Assembly: GCF_947347685.1 (NCBI RefSeq)
Contig: NC_070640.1
Coordinates: 11,597,659 to 11,661,658, forward strand
DNA from: Pleuronectes platessa
Taxonomy: Eukaryota > Chordata > Actinopteri > Pleuronectiformes > Pleuronectidae
Direction: 5' to 3'
DNA length: 64,000 nt
Part shown: positions 36,462 through 48,505 of the stretch, piece by piece
Position numbering within the stretch: the first letter of the stretch is position 1
How the letters are laid out: the number at the start of each line of letters is the position of its first letter
The notes under the pieces: generated by a model
Databases searched by the model: none
What the model saw: only the letters and a program-made list of their open reading frames with translations
What the model was told of the DNA's origin: nothing
Translations under genes and position numbers: made by a program

Positions 36462-36897
36462 ACTGCAGGGGGAGCTAGGCAGCTCTCTCCTTCTCCCTCT
36501 TCTCCTCTTTCGGTCTCTGTATCTCTTTTTCTCTCTTTCTGTCTCGGCCCCCGTCTCTTCCTCTCCACCTCTGACCACTGCCCCGTCGCGACCACCAGGA
36601 GCCCGCAGGCAGTCCACGGATAGAGAAGCTCCCCGAGTGTTATTGCCTTTTTTGGTTAAGCCCCTTTCTTTCACTTACACCTCGTCCTTTATTTCTTTCT
36701 CTCGTATTCCGTTTCTTTTGACAGCCAGTTTTCACAGGCAGCTCCACCGTCGCTGCCCGAGTTTTGTCACGTGTTTTCCTCATCTTTTGACATGAGTTCC
36801 TGGAAATCTGTGTATCTGCCATGACTGCTTCTTGCGTGTCCACTCGTACGTCCTTCCCTCCCAGGCAGACATCCAAACACACACGAAATCCCCTTTG

Positions 36898-36900
<3 letters not shown>

Positions 36901-36934
<34 letters not shown>
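36901..36934 (+). repeat. (AC)17 microsatellite in the cadm2 3' UTR
   Basis: AC run 440 bp after the stop codon, so it should be present in the mature mRNA. Confidence 0.96.
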
Positions 36935-36936
<2 letters not shown>

Positions 36937-37433
36937 TTCATGTCTCACATCAACACGGTGCCTAAAAATACAGACGCCATTGAACTTCTGTCAATGCCTT
37001 CATGTATCGTCTGTCGGTAGCAATGTAAATGCTTCTTCGATGGTTCACCGGACCATCATTTCATTGCTTAACTCACAGCTGTGTATTATGCATTGCGTCT
37101 TTTTATTTGAATGAAGATCTGTGCTGTTTTTACGCCTTATACATGTCTATCACACTGAATATGGTACTTTTAGACGCTCCACACCCCCCCTCCCCGACCC
37201 CACACCCCCCCGCCGACCCCATCCCCTCTAAATAGACTTTGTAATTAAACAGTTGACCCCTTGTAAGATACGAAGAAGGTTTTGTGTGACACTGTAGTGA
37301 GGTTTGTCCGATGCGTGTGTACTATGATTTTCATTCTTAGGGTAGGGTTAATGAAAAGGTATTGATGGTATTGTTTAGAGCAGAGAATACACACCAAAAA
37401 TATATGAAGGATACTAGACGAAGCATTCCATCA

Positions 37434-37439
37434 AATAAA
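37434..37439 (+). terminator. cadm2: candidate proximal poly(A) signal
   Basis: AATAAA about 970 bp after the stop codon, followed by U/GU-rich sequence around 37480-37510. It would give a short 3' UTR. Hexamers of this kind occur often by chance, so usage is unproven. Confidence 0.3.
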
Positions 37440-37689
37440 CTCAATCAACTATATATGAAAAAAATACACATTTGCTGAACCTGCTGTCGCTATGTACTTT
37501 TGTCTGTATATTCCTGCACTGTGCCAGGCTGCAGTTTAGCGAAAACATCTTCAGTGTCCTCTTGACAGCTTAACAGTAGTTTGTTGTTCACATCGAGGGT
37601 TCAGGTGTTTCAGTCTCCTCTCTAAAAGCTGTACAAATCGTTTCAGAGTGAGCTTAGCTTTTCCACTTTTCAAGACTTTTGTTTTAGTT

Positions 37690-37950
37690 AATGTGACCAT
37701 TGTTTTTTAAGCCCGAAGGACCCCGTGAAATGTGAAGTGAACCATCAACAGATAATACAGGCTGAAGAACACGATCACAGTATGTGCAGGAGGGTTGAAT
37801 GCGTTGAAATAAAGCTAGGGTTGGTAATCCTGGAGAAGCTAGCAAGAGAAGCTACTGCAGCTGATCCTCCCATCGGCCCTCAGTTAACGGGTTTACACAT
37901 GCAGACGCTCGAAGGTCTTTCTCACGCTCAACAGATTCCAAGTAACAGGA
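37690..37950 (-). repeat. dispersed repeat family A, copy 2 (in the 3' UTR)
   Basis: On the minus strand it carries GATGGGAGG (37868-37876), then the 30-bp core at 37810-37839, identical to the reverse complement of 33727-33756. Being reversed relative to the upstream copy, the two can pair in the primary transcript. Outer boundaries are a guess. Confidence 0.65.
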
Positions 37951-40900
37951 GTGAACGGTAGATTCTCGTGTGAGAGAAAGACCCACACTGCATGGCACAG
38001 CGGTCTGCGTGGATGGTAGACATGTTGTGGACCAAAGCGTGAGCATGAGGCACGAGTGAGCATGCATCAAATAGGGCTGCCCCAGTCTAGATATTTAATG
38101 GGAAACAATGTGTCTGAGCTACAGCCCCAATACATGAACATGCACTGCCTGACACCTGCTCGAAGCCAATGCTTCCATCGCTCGCTAACGTTTAGCATCT
38201 CTGCCTCAGTGGCGTGTGTCTCTCAGGCTAAAGATTCCTGTCATCCTGTCTGATGCTAATTTCCATTTCATGGGGTCTTCAAGCTAAAAGTTTTTTTTTT
38301 AAAAAGGAGAGAAAGGGTAGTGTTGGGTCATAGATGCGCAGGGGCCTCCTTTCCAAAACTAGAAACTGACGACAAAACATAGAAGCACAAAAATGACTGA
38401 AAGAGTAACAGTGTTTCTATTACTCGATCATCTTTGAGCTGGTTCCTCTGATCAGTTGGGTCGTGGAAAGATCACAAGGCTGTTTGATTTAGTTCTCTTA
38501 GTTCATACGGTGCATCTTTTTTTTAAGTGTAAGCTAATTCATGTTCAGTTTTTTTTTTTATTGAAAGAAAAATGTTTTTTTTAATATTTTTGGTTGAAGT
38601 GGTTTTTAGCTCCCTGCTGTATATTGTGTCTGCTAAAAATGTGGTTGATTGTGAAAATTGCTGTTCTGGATTCTGGATTTCCGTATTCCTTCAAATTTGT
38701 ATATTAGCCACCTTTAATCAGTTTGCTTTCATTTTATTTTCTGTTCATTTTTCATTGCATAATCCTTATTAGAACTCTTTTTAAAGAAATGTATTTTTGT
38801 TTTGGCACAAGGCATGTATATAATGTGTGAGAACTAAAGTTTCGTAAGACACATTAGCATGTTTTTGTTTGGTTCTTTATCATCCTTCATTTATCGGAGC
38901 TGACGTCCTCTATAGGCGAGGACCACAATGTGAGGGCATTTGTAACTTTGGAGAACGCTGGCTTCTTGTGATGGTGGCACGCTCTCACAGGTGCTGCACA
39001 TCTCAAAGGATGGTGTCTAGGAAATATGATAAACAACAACAACTAAAAAAGAAAATCAGTGAAATGTGGAAATATATGGTGTCCTGTGCAGTGGGCTTAT
39101 GTGCACAGAAGTAGAGGAAGCGTTCATCTGTCTTTACTAAATACTTAAAATGCAAATCAGATACGTTGAAATATTAAAATAAGGATGAAGTTGTGCACAA
39201 ACAAAGATAAACAACCTAACAGGACGTATCCGAGGGAGCCGTTTCTTCTCCCTTGTCCCAGTTCCGGGTCTTTCATCACTTTGCAGGAAGTCGGCAGATT
39301 TACTCTCCTGCGCCACGAGTGATAAACACTTTGGCCTCTGAAATTAAAGACTTAAATGCGAGGCGCTAATCTTAAGGGAGCAAATTATTACCCAGGGCGA
39401 TAAAAAAAGTGGGTCCAGCTGTCTCCAATTCAGTGGCCAATTTACAACATTATGCAAATGAGGTCAGCGAGTAAGGTCTTGTTCCGTGTGTTTGAACCCG
39501 AGCGGCGCCGGAGCGAATCAAGAGTCCGGAGTCATGTGATCCGTCTTCTCAGTTTCTGCTTATTGACACTGATGCAGGATTTACCTTGCATATGAAAATG
39601 TGCACTTCAGTCAATTTACCATCAACAGCCATGATGGTTCATCTGTCTTTACTAAATAGGTGTTGTGTCACCTCGCAACACAACATAAAGTTTTCTAGAC
39701 TGGCTCTGGTCTGAAACGTTTCTCATCCCGTGTGTATAGATACATTTATCACAATGATGCGAGGTCTTCTTTTTCTTTTAATGTCTTAAATTCACATGTT
39801 TTTCCCCCGTTGCTTTGCGTCTGAGTTTGGAGAGCAGCCGAAATGGATTTGTTGATTGTGACGTCAGAGGAACAGGAAGTTTCATATTGAATGAACACTC
39901 ACCAATCACCAGGTCTGCAGTGAAGAAATGAAACAGGTGCCATTCACTGACATTATGCACTCAGACTAATTTGATGGGTATTTTTCAGCGGTGAAATGTT
40001 CTTTTTTTGTTGTTTCTTTCTGAAATCCCTTTGTAAATATTTGTTTTCACGTGACAGTAATGAGACCAAACCTGCATCTTTTTATTTTCACCTGCCTGGC
40101 CCACACCAACCTGCAGTATATTTACCTATGATAGAACCTCCTGTAGTTCTGTCACATCCTGGGGTCAGTTATTCCTGCTTCATCTTCTTAAACTTGTTGC
40201 CTCATTGATTTCCTGTGTGCATCCGTTAGGACATCGCGGGCCTCTAATTTTCCTTCCCGGCGGCGAGACGGTGGCCGCACTCACGCTGGCATTTTCATTG
40301 GGCACAAGTTCGCTCTTTAGTCTCGTCTCCGGTTAATTTCCTGCTTCCAAATGAAGCCACTTTCTCGGGGCTGAATGTGGGAGGGACACAGCCGAGGTCT
40401 CTGCAGATTGAGTCGTGCACACTGGCAGTAATTTGTGCATGAAATTGGAAACTATTTTGTGAATTATTTTCATGTTGAAGGCACAAACGGACCTGATCAA
40501 AGACCAAATGTCTGCTGAGTTGTTCCTGTTTCAATGCTCACATTTCTAAACACAGACTTTAACACACTTAACACATCTTGTTTGTTATGGGCTTGATTCA
40601 TAGGCTGTGCTGTATTAATAGATATTCCTGTTTTGGCGGATTAAAAGCTGCCATCACCATACAGCAGCAGGAACCATGTGCATGCTCCAGGCAACAGACA
40701 ACAATAATGAAAACGCATTTTATTATAGTTCAAGCTGCTGTCAATATTGACTAAGTGCACTAAGTGATATCCTCACCTTATTAAATGATTTACTTTTATC
40801 TCCAGAACACTGAGATGGGAATGTGCAGCCCTGTTTATTTGTGCCTTGCGACTGCTCCTCCGGTTTGCTACGTTCATCTCCTCCCGCCTGTCTGCTGTTT

Positions 40901-41487
40901 TTTAGAGACACTGGATGAGCTGGTGTGATAATTGAACCTTGTCCAAACTCCACTTTGCTGATGCGGCGATGTGTATTCATCCTGCAGGAGCACATCTGCT
41001 CCCAGAATAATGTTCCCAGTTTGAGGAAATTAGAGGCCCACATCAAGTCCACTCAGAACCCCTGAGTGAAGAGGGATGCATCTGGACATATCGGCCATTG
41101 TTTCTGTTTCACTGTACTCGTTTTACATTTTTATTTTTAACTCATGCTGTTAATGGTTGTGTTCAGTGCTGATATCATGACATGGCTCATTCCTGTCCTG
41201 TCTCTGACCTGGTGTATGTCTCTCCTGTACAGTTTGGCTTTAGCACACAGCAATATTGACACTAGAATCAATCAGCCCCAATCTCCATATTGTCACGGTG
41301 ATGACATGATTATCTGTTTGGGGTTTTTTTTCTCCCTTTTTTTGCATTTCAGGATTATTTTTCATTCAGAGATTTGGATTTGGATTATTTTAGTTGGGGG
41401 GGGGGGCTGTGGGCAGTTGTTCCTCTGCTCGTCCCTGTGATGCCGACGCCACCGTGTATTTGTCGAGTTTGAGATCATCACGATGTT

Positions 41488-41493
41488 AATAAA
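41488..41493 (+). terminator. cadm2: candidate distal poly(A) signal
   Basis: AATAAA followed within 30 bases by a TTCTTCAGTGATTC-type U/GU-rich stretch, a typical signal plus downstream element. It would give a 3' UTR of about 5.0 kb. Confidence 0.4.
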
Positions 41494-42030
41494 GTTTCTT
41501 CAGTGATTCTTCAGTAACTCTGTCATTGGGATATTTAAGACTCAAGACGCTGTATTATTTTTTTTTTATATATGACCACCGACTTGAAATACTGAGATTT
41601 AGAAATATGCTGCAACTGATCACGAGTTTCGATAGCGATCGGAGTTGTGTTGGGACACGATGTCAGCTGATTTTAGCTTAAAGTAAGCAGTTCAATGCTG
41701 TTGTTCTCTTGTCCTCTTGTTTCTTTTTTTTTTCTTCTAGCCACACACATCTTTATGTACATGGGTTTTTAGATGGAAGGAGTTGTAATTTACTGTCACT
41801 CACTGAAAATAAAATATCCACAGTAAAAGTTCAGGATTAGAGCTGTAGACACGTTAGTTCAGCTTCTGATGTACCTTTGGTGAAATGAGAGGGTTTTCAT
41901 ATCAAGCTGTACTAAGAGGGCTTGACTCGATATATAGCAGCGTGACGGAGGTGTTTCTTCTCCCGTTATCTGTGGGATTTATTATGGTTAATTTAGAGGT
42001 TCGTTCTCCTGTATAAAATGGAACTTGTTG

Positions 42031-42036
42031 AATAAA
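42031..42036 (+). terminator. cadm2: candidate most distal poly(A) signal
   Basis: AATAAA in the context TTGAATAAATAGTTGCC, followed by CTGCTTCTATTTTTTCC about 30-50 bases on. A further AATAAA lies upstream at 41808-41813. It would give a 3' UTR of about 5.6 kb. I cannot choose between these sites from sequence alone. Confidence 0.35.
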
Positions 42037-43430
42037 TAGTTGCCAAAACACATCTCTGCAAGCCTGCTTCTATTTTTTCCTAAATCACCGTGTTTCTTGT
42101 TCGACCTCAGTGTTTTTCTGAGCCGATGCACCACAAGCACTTCAGCTTTTGTCTGAATTCACAAAGATCCACGCACACACACGGAGAACACACTCATAAA
42201 AACAGAGGCGAATGGAGACGTGTTTGTGAATTTCTACTAACGAGAATAATTCATGTTGTGTATTAGCTCTGCATTCTGTGGTGGTGGTGCTGTTAGGATG
42301 CCATCCAATTTGTCCAGGCTTTCAGCCTCTGTTTTTTCCGTATAAGTTGATGGTTCACCAGAGGCCGACACAGCAGCTCTACCTGGGATACACAATATAA
42401 GAAGTTAAAAGTCTCAGTCAATCAAGATTGAGTGACAAGGGAAAAAGAGTAACGAGGGAAAACGCAGTAAAGTGGATGTTGCCGCGGGCACCTGCAGACG
42501 GCGGAGCCTGAAAAACACTTTACTCAACACTAAACTTGGAGGAGAAGATTTCTGGAAGTTTGTGTCCAGGGTCACGTCATGAATGAACCTTCACTTATTA
42601 TTTGAGATCCACTCAAACCAATTCCATAGACAACATCTGGGAAAACGTGAGTCTGAATTGTCCTGTAACTAATTTAGTTGCTGCATGACTTTTTCACAGC
42701 TTTAGACTTTGAAATCCCCAAAACGCAGAGATTTGAGAATGCATTAAAATACAGTTCAATACTAATATCAACTGTATTTGTATTCATCTGTCAAATTCGT
42801 CCTTGAAGTCAGATTTAGTGGCTCTAGATTTGGAAAAGTAATAAGATGCAATAGCTCTATAATTCTGAAATGCCCAAAACAGAGAGACTCGACCATGCAT
42901 GTGTTATTACAGAGTTATAGCATCTACAGTTTGTGTTCACTATTCAAAAGCTGTTAGCTCTTGTGGTCAGATTTAAGGTATTGGCTCTGCTTGGGACCAT
43001 GCCGGTGAAGTGAAAATCCTTTAAATCTCGACTGTGCCACTTCCATCATTTCTGCTCCACCTGCATCAGAAAGATGCATGAAGAAAAGAAAAAGAAAAGA
43101 AAGATGGAGCACATGAAGAGGGCTATGAGAATGTGAAAAGGGAGAGAGGAGGTGTGGATGCGGCTGAGCCTGATCGACAGTAGAGAGAGGTATTCACCCT
43201 TCTCAGTGAGTCAGACGATGATGACTGAGGGGGGAATTAGGTAATGGCAATAAGACGTCATGTTGGACTGAAGAAAGCAGCTGCAATCAGCCCGCCTGTC
43301 AGGAATAAACACAGCCTGGAGACGCTGGAGCTCCTGCAGCTGAGGCGTGATTCCTCTGATGAAAAGTGAGGGGTCAGGGAAAAAACTCAATTACCACCGC
43401 ATCAATCAGAGCCGGCGTGTGAACTGGGAC

Positions 43431-43452
43431 GGGGGGGGGGGGGGGGGGGGGG
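43431..43452 (+). repeat. poly(G)22 tract
   Basis: 22 consecutive G residues. It may partly reflect sequencing or assembly uncertainty, since such homopolymers are length-unstable. Confidence 0.9.
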
Positions 43453-44293
43453 TCAAGGAAGATCACACAGAAATGGTTAATAATGCCGTTTCTTCCTTCA
43501 TTGCTTCCTTATACCGTCAAGCACACGTTGCAGCCATCAGTCTCCAAAGTGGGTGTTTTTCCTCGAGGGGAAAACTTTCCAGAATTCACGGAAAGTTTTT
43601 TCCATCTGTATTGTTTTGTTAGATGGTAAAGAAGAGTCACAGGACAGATGGAAGAGACGGGTGCGATGACAGACAGTGGTGGATTTGAAGCTATGCAAAG
43701 ATTAAACAGCATATAGTTTAATGAGCTGCCACACAAACCCACCACCGTGTTTCTGTAGGTTTACACTCACCTTGTCCATATCCTCACAGTTACATGGGTA
43801 ATCATGTTCCAAATAGAAAACACATTCATGTCTATAGAAAAGCAACAAAGAAAAGCTTCAATACCATTACTCAGAAAAATACGAAAAGCCTCTCAGGGCC
43901 ACAGTTGAGACTTTCTCCAGATTCATGCTTTCTAAGCTTTTTTCGTCTTTCTCCTGCCCTCAGTTATTTTACTTTCTGTGATAAATATTTGATCGTCAGT
44001 AGGTTTCTCACAGAAAAGAGGATGAGGAGGCGTCCCTGAAAACTCTTCAAAGGAAACTAATGGTGGTTTCTGCTCAACACTGAATGACCCTGAATTGAAC
44101 TTTGTTCGGAGTGTTTCGCGTTAAGCCCCAGACCAGAAAAGGCACACAGAGAATGTCGTACTGAATTGAAGAGGGCGATAAAATATCTTGGCTTGTACTG
44201 TCTGGTTTTGTGCTGCCTGTTTAAAATGAGCTGAAGGAATATTGATTGATCCACTCATGGATAAAAGGAAGAATAGTCCACGTCTTTATCAAG

Positions 44294-44590
44294 CAGAATC
44301 AGAATCAGAATCAGAAGTATTTTATTGCCAAGTAGATTTACACCTCCAAGGAATTTGCTCTGGTAATTGGTGCTTACAATTAACATAGAAACATAAAAAC
44401 GCAATAACATAAAAACGCAATAAATACAACATACATAGGAAAAGCAATAAAAAATAGAAAACCAGTATATATTTACTCACTGTTTACTTCTTATTTACTC
44501 ACTTTTTTCCAATATCTATACAAAGTAACATTTATTTTGACATAAACATTTCTGAATAAAAATATTTAAAAAATAAAAGATGTAAAAAGC
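44294..44590 (-). mobile_element. LINE 3' end fragment, copy 1
   Basis: Starts on the + strand with four CAGAAT-type units, then TATTTTATTGCCAAGTAG. It stays closely similar for about 290 bp to 61653-61937, whose flank encodes a LINE-type ORF2 C-terminus. The element is therefore read on the minus strand, with the repeated hexamer as its 3' tail. It is truncated at its 5' side and carries a small internal duplication (ACATAAAAACGCAATA twice). Confidence 0.75.
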
Positions 44591-45828
44591 AGCACGAGTT
44601 CTGATATGATGTTTTGATCACTGACGTCCTGAGTTATCAGAAATAGAAGGCAAAATGACTGACACTATCTATATCGAAATATAGTAAGAGGGCCTGAGAG
44701 AACGTGAGCGACGAAGTTGGACCCAGTAAGTTCAAAGACACAAAGAAGGTGGAGAGTCATAGCTTCTGCTCTTCTCCTCCTTCCATAGAGAAACAGAGAA
44801 CATCCGGAGGTCGTGTGAACTCACGTCAGGAAACGGACACACACGGCTGTAGCGAACCTTCACCTCCCGTTCACGTCCGATCTGCGTGAGCGAGCCGGCG
44901 AACGAAATATTCTCTTACTGTGGCAAAGCAAACAAACGTGGTTTCACATGGAATTCAACTGTGGTGAAGTTTGACCCGCGTATTCGCCTGGATTCAAGTA
45001 TGAGTGACTTGTGCAAGTGAACACAAATGTAGTAAAATTCCCACAAGTGGCACAAAACAAAAATGGGTTTCCTATTTGGTCTGAACACACCATAGACCTG
45101 AAATCAGTCTGCAGGACATAATCCTCGGGTTTTTGTAAAAATCTAATTGCAAGAATTTTCACTGTTAAGTTGAAAAAGTCACTTTTGGAAAGAAAGAAGA
45201 GAACATTTGGGGATTTAGAATGAAGGACACAGATGAATGTGCTGTGAAAAGAGAGAGAAGTGATACAGTACATCTCTTTATTTTTGAAGGCACATGCACA
45301 AAGGTCTGTTTGAGATGAATGGTGACCTTCCACCTGCAGACTAACACACACCCTCGTGCACACACACACAACTCTCGCTAAGTGTCACTTTCTGAATGTG
45401 CCACGGTGCCGAGCCGCACACCTGCCCAGTGCTGTCAGTCTGCCAGCTGTGAGAGCCGCGGCTGTCTCCAAGGTATCGGCCGCTCCATATGCAAATCCAT
45501 TCCTCTCCTTTATGATGCGGATTCACTTGCCCATATCTCCGGTCGCCTCCTTTCACTCCTCCAGTCGGAGCCGCTCCTCTCCATCTCACCATCAATCCTA
45601 ATCTTTTCCTCAGCCACTTTTCTCCTTTGTACACAGGCTCCTCAACTCATCATGATTTTCCTCTTCATCCTCCCCTCTCCTCTTCCTCCTCTGCAGTGTG
45701 CTGTGTGGCCAGGTCTCCATTTACCTTGCAGGATGATTCACTTTGGAGGAATCGACCCGGGGACGACAGCAGAGGTGTTAGTAGCCTTTGATGTCCTGTA
45801 ATTGTGCTGACCATGTGTAGCCAACAAC

Positions 45829-45836
45829 CACACTCA

Positions 45837-45873
<37 letters not shown>

Positions 45874-45930
45874 TCACATACACACACATACAAACACACA
45901 CACACACACACAAGCACACATACGCACACA
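45829..45930 (+). repeat. compound CA-rich microsatellite
   Basis: CA runs interrupted by CACT, CATA and CAAA units over about 100 bp. Confidence 0.95.
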
Positions 45931-45950
45931 CCTGTTTCCTGTGCTTCAAG

Positions 45951-46211
45951 ATGCCATCAGAGAGAATTTGTGCAGAGAAAGGCTTTGATGTCTACAAGCT
46001 TTACTTTGAGGGAATGTTCCCCTCGTGAGCCCATGAACACGCTGAGATCATCAAGCAGCACGTCTTTGACTTTTCCAAAGTTCAGGCCAAAGGTGATCAG
46101 GCAGGAGAGCCCCCGGCTAAGATGTTCTACAGTCACAGTCGCCAAATGTCAGGACGGCATGCTGCCACATTTTATTTGTGGAGAAAACAAAGTAGAGCAA
46201 CCGTAGTTTAA
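45951..46211 (+). pseudogene. unrecognised ORF remnant with one in-frame stop
   Basis: From ATG at 45951 the frame reads MPSERICAEKGFDVYKLYFE, then MFPS, TGA at 46026-46028, then AHEHAEIIKQHVFDFSKVQA continuing to TAA at 46209-46211. Apart from the one TGA it is 85 sense codons. The lysine/glutamate-rich, low-complexity-free composition and codon choice (GAG, AAG, ATC) look more protein-like than the surroundings. I do not recognise the protein. It could be a decayed exon or retrocopy fragment, or chance. No splice sites stand out. Confidence 0.25.
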
Positions 46212-46440
46212 AGTTAAGAGTGTCTCATCTCTGTCACGCTTCATTGTGGCTCAATTGGTGCGTTCCAGGGAAAATGCAGTTTTGGTACATTTATGAAAAA
46301 GAGTCTGAACACAATAAGACATTAAGTCAGACCTGACAACACAACAACCGGAAGCCTGAACACAACATTCAGAAGAAGTCCGATCTACATCCTCAAAACG
46401 AAAGAAATGAAATAACTGAAGGTGCAAGTTCACATCAACT

Positions 46441-46760
46441 CATTCAATAATAATGAGGAGGAAAATCACCCCCTTGTGGCTAGCTGTAGTATAGCTCATG
46501 ATCGGCCTCCTCCATGTTAGTGAATGGGACATGGACCAAATAACAAAAATCAAAGTACACGCTAGGTACATTTTCGCAAAGATGGTTTCTGTCATTTTAG
46601 ACGGTTCTGATCAAACTGAAGTTTGTTCAAGTGCACATGTTTCTGATGAGTTTGGTTTTAATCCGTTATTTGTTGCTGTAAAATCGGGAGGAACCGTTAT
46701 GATTGACAGCTGAGATCTGACTCACCATTGGTTGAGTGTGTGCATCAGTGGGATCACTTC
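46441..46760 (+). repeat. dispersed repeat family B, copy 1
   Basis: Contains GGGACATGGACCAAATAAC, GATGGTTTCTGTCATTTTAG and GGAACCGTTATGATTGACAG. The same blocks in the same order, diverged, are found at 53676-53928 and, split by an insertion, at 61471-62231. Confidence 0.7.
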
Positions 46761-48322
46761 TGCAAAGGGGTCAAGAGGGCAGCACCCGCAACCAGGACCT
46801 TTTAGTGTCGATTTTGGACAATGTTGTCCATCTTAATTGTAATGACTGCAATGTGCCCATTCTACAATATTTTCGAGTCCATTAGAGTTTTAGAGTGCGA
46901 CCCCGTAGCCATCAGAATATTAGAAAGACTTTGAGTTTGTGACATTAGATGTTAATGTCAGTGGATGAGTAGATCCCTTCAGTCGTGAGCACTCTGAAGC
47001 CCTTTGAGCAGATCTCACCTGCCTCATTCCAGACTCCTCAGTGGAGATACGACAGTAAAGAACCACTCGTTCTCTGTGTGACTGAGTGAGTGGCAACCAT
47101 TTGTGTTTATTGTGAACCTGTTATTGGGTGAATATAGGTTTGAACTACAGTGTACATGCATACTGGTCAATTTAGTTTAGTTTAATCATTGAATTTGAAT
47201 CAACCATGCACCCATGCTTTTCTTAGACAGACACTTTTAATGCCATCGCACCCACCTATGGTCTTTTAATATAGAATATTTGAATTAAATTCCGCAACTA
47301 AAACCTAAATCCATCGTCATTATTTCACTTTTCTCCACTTTATCATCTGATCATTTCTGTAATGATGATCTGCAGAACTTTTGGTGCACTCCCGCCGTGT
47401 TAAAGTGACACAATGTGGCAGAAGTTATCCAACTGCTCATTTCATGTGGGACAACATATCCATTAGAGCTGACAGTCTGGACATGAAACTAATAACAGCT
47501 GTGCTGTTTCACATCGAAAGTAATAACAGCACAGAGCCAAAACATCACAGTGTCTGTCCAAATGCCCATGAAGCTCACTTTATGTGACACCCGTGTAGCA
47601 GGAGTATATCATGGCGGAATGTGAGCTTTATGGAGGATTGCGAGGCATTAGTCGGCCTTTGGCTGGATGCTGCAGTGATGCTGCTAATTTATATCTGCTG
47701 CACAACTAATGGGGGATATAAAAGGCTTCAGCTCTGTCCATTTCAGACTTTGCGTTTTAGGGCACAGCTCCAAATGATGAGAAAGCACTGTGTTAAACCA
47801 GAGTTTTGTGGCAGTTAGTGTGTGTGGGTGCTCCGCGGTCTGCGTGGCGGTGCCTCGTTAAAGAGCTGCAGAGTTATCATAGTAATTAGAACAGATTACA
47901 TTCTCTGTGCATTCTGTGTCTCCATTTCATGCACACATGCACTGTGCAGACAAACACACACACTGCTCACTATCAGATCTGACAGCTTGTGTTATGTTAT
48001 TGCTGCAAGTCTGAGCCAAAAAGCATTGTGTGTCTTCCACTGGCAGCAGCAATGATTCTGTTTCACAGTGTTTTCCTCCGCTCTGCTTGAGATGGACAAA
48101 CATAAGACATTCTCTCTGAACATTCTAGAAGAGATGCTGCTGTCATATCCATTAGAGGCAAGGTCACATCACGTGTTTCTTAGCGATGCCTGCGTTCACA
48201 TCTCGAAGCTGCATTGTGCAAAGAGTTTAAAAGTTCAAAATTAACTCTTTTGGGGTCAAATGTTCAATCATCATTATTGCTTTTATCAGCACAAAGTCTA
48301 TGATAGCTACTTTTATTTCCAT

Positions 48323-48505
48323 CATTACATCCACTAAGGAGGATGTGTTTTCACCCTGTCCATTTGTTTGTTGTTTGGTTGTTTATGAGCAGGATTACCA
48401 CACAACTTGTTAGAAGGATGTGTGGTTCAGGGAAGAACCCATTCAATTTAAATTTAATGGGACTTCAAGGCCTTGGCAGAGGTATGTGATCGACTGTGTT
48501 AGTTT
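48323..48505 (+). repeat. dispersed fish repeat, beginning and end with internal deletion
   Basis: Carries CTAAGGAGGATGTGTTTTCA, AGCAGGATTACCACACAAC, GGGAAGAACCCATTCAATT and CAAGGCCTTGGCAGAGGTAT. This matches from memory the start and a shortened end of the element whose tail is at 32121-32296. Confidence 0.6.

Larger units (their letters stand above)
36462..42060 (+). other. cadm2: cadm2 3' untranslated region (end uncertain)
   Basis: Sequence after the TAG has no credible coding frame. It contains a dense pyrimidine tract directly after the stop (about 36471-36580), an (AC)17 microsatellite at 36901-36934, a C-rich tract at 37184-37228, a copy of a dispersed repeat in minus orientation (about 37690-37950), and AT-rich, U-rich stretches at 38500-38800. 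AATAAA signals occur near 37434, 41488, 41808 and 42031, so the UTR may be about 1 kb or about 5 kb, or both by alternative polyadenylation. CADM2 is known for a long 3' UTR in mammals. The downstream limit given is an inference. Confidence 0.5.
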
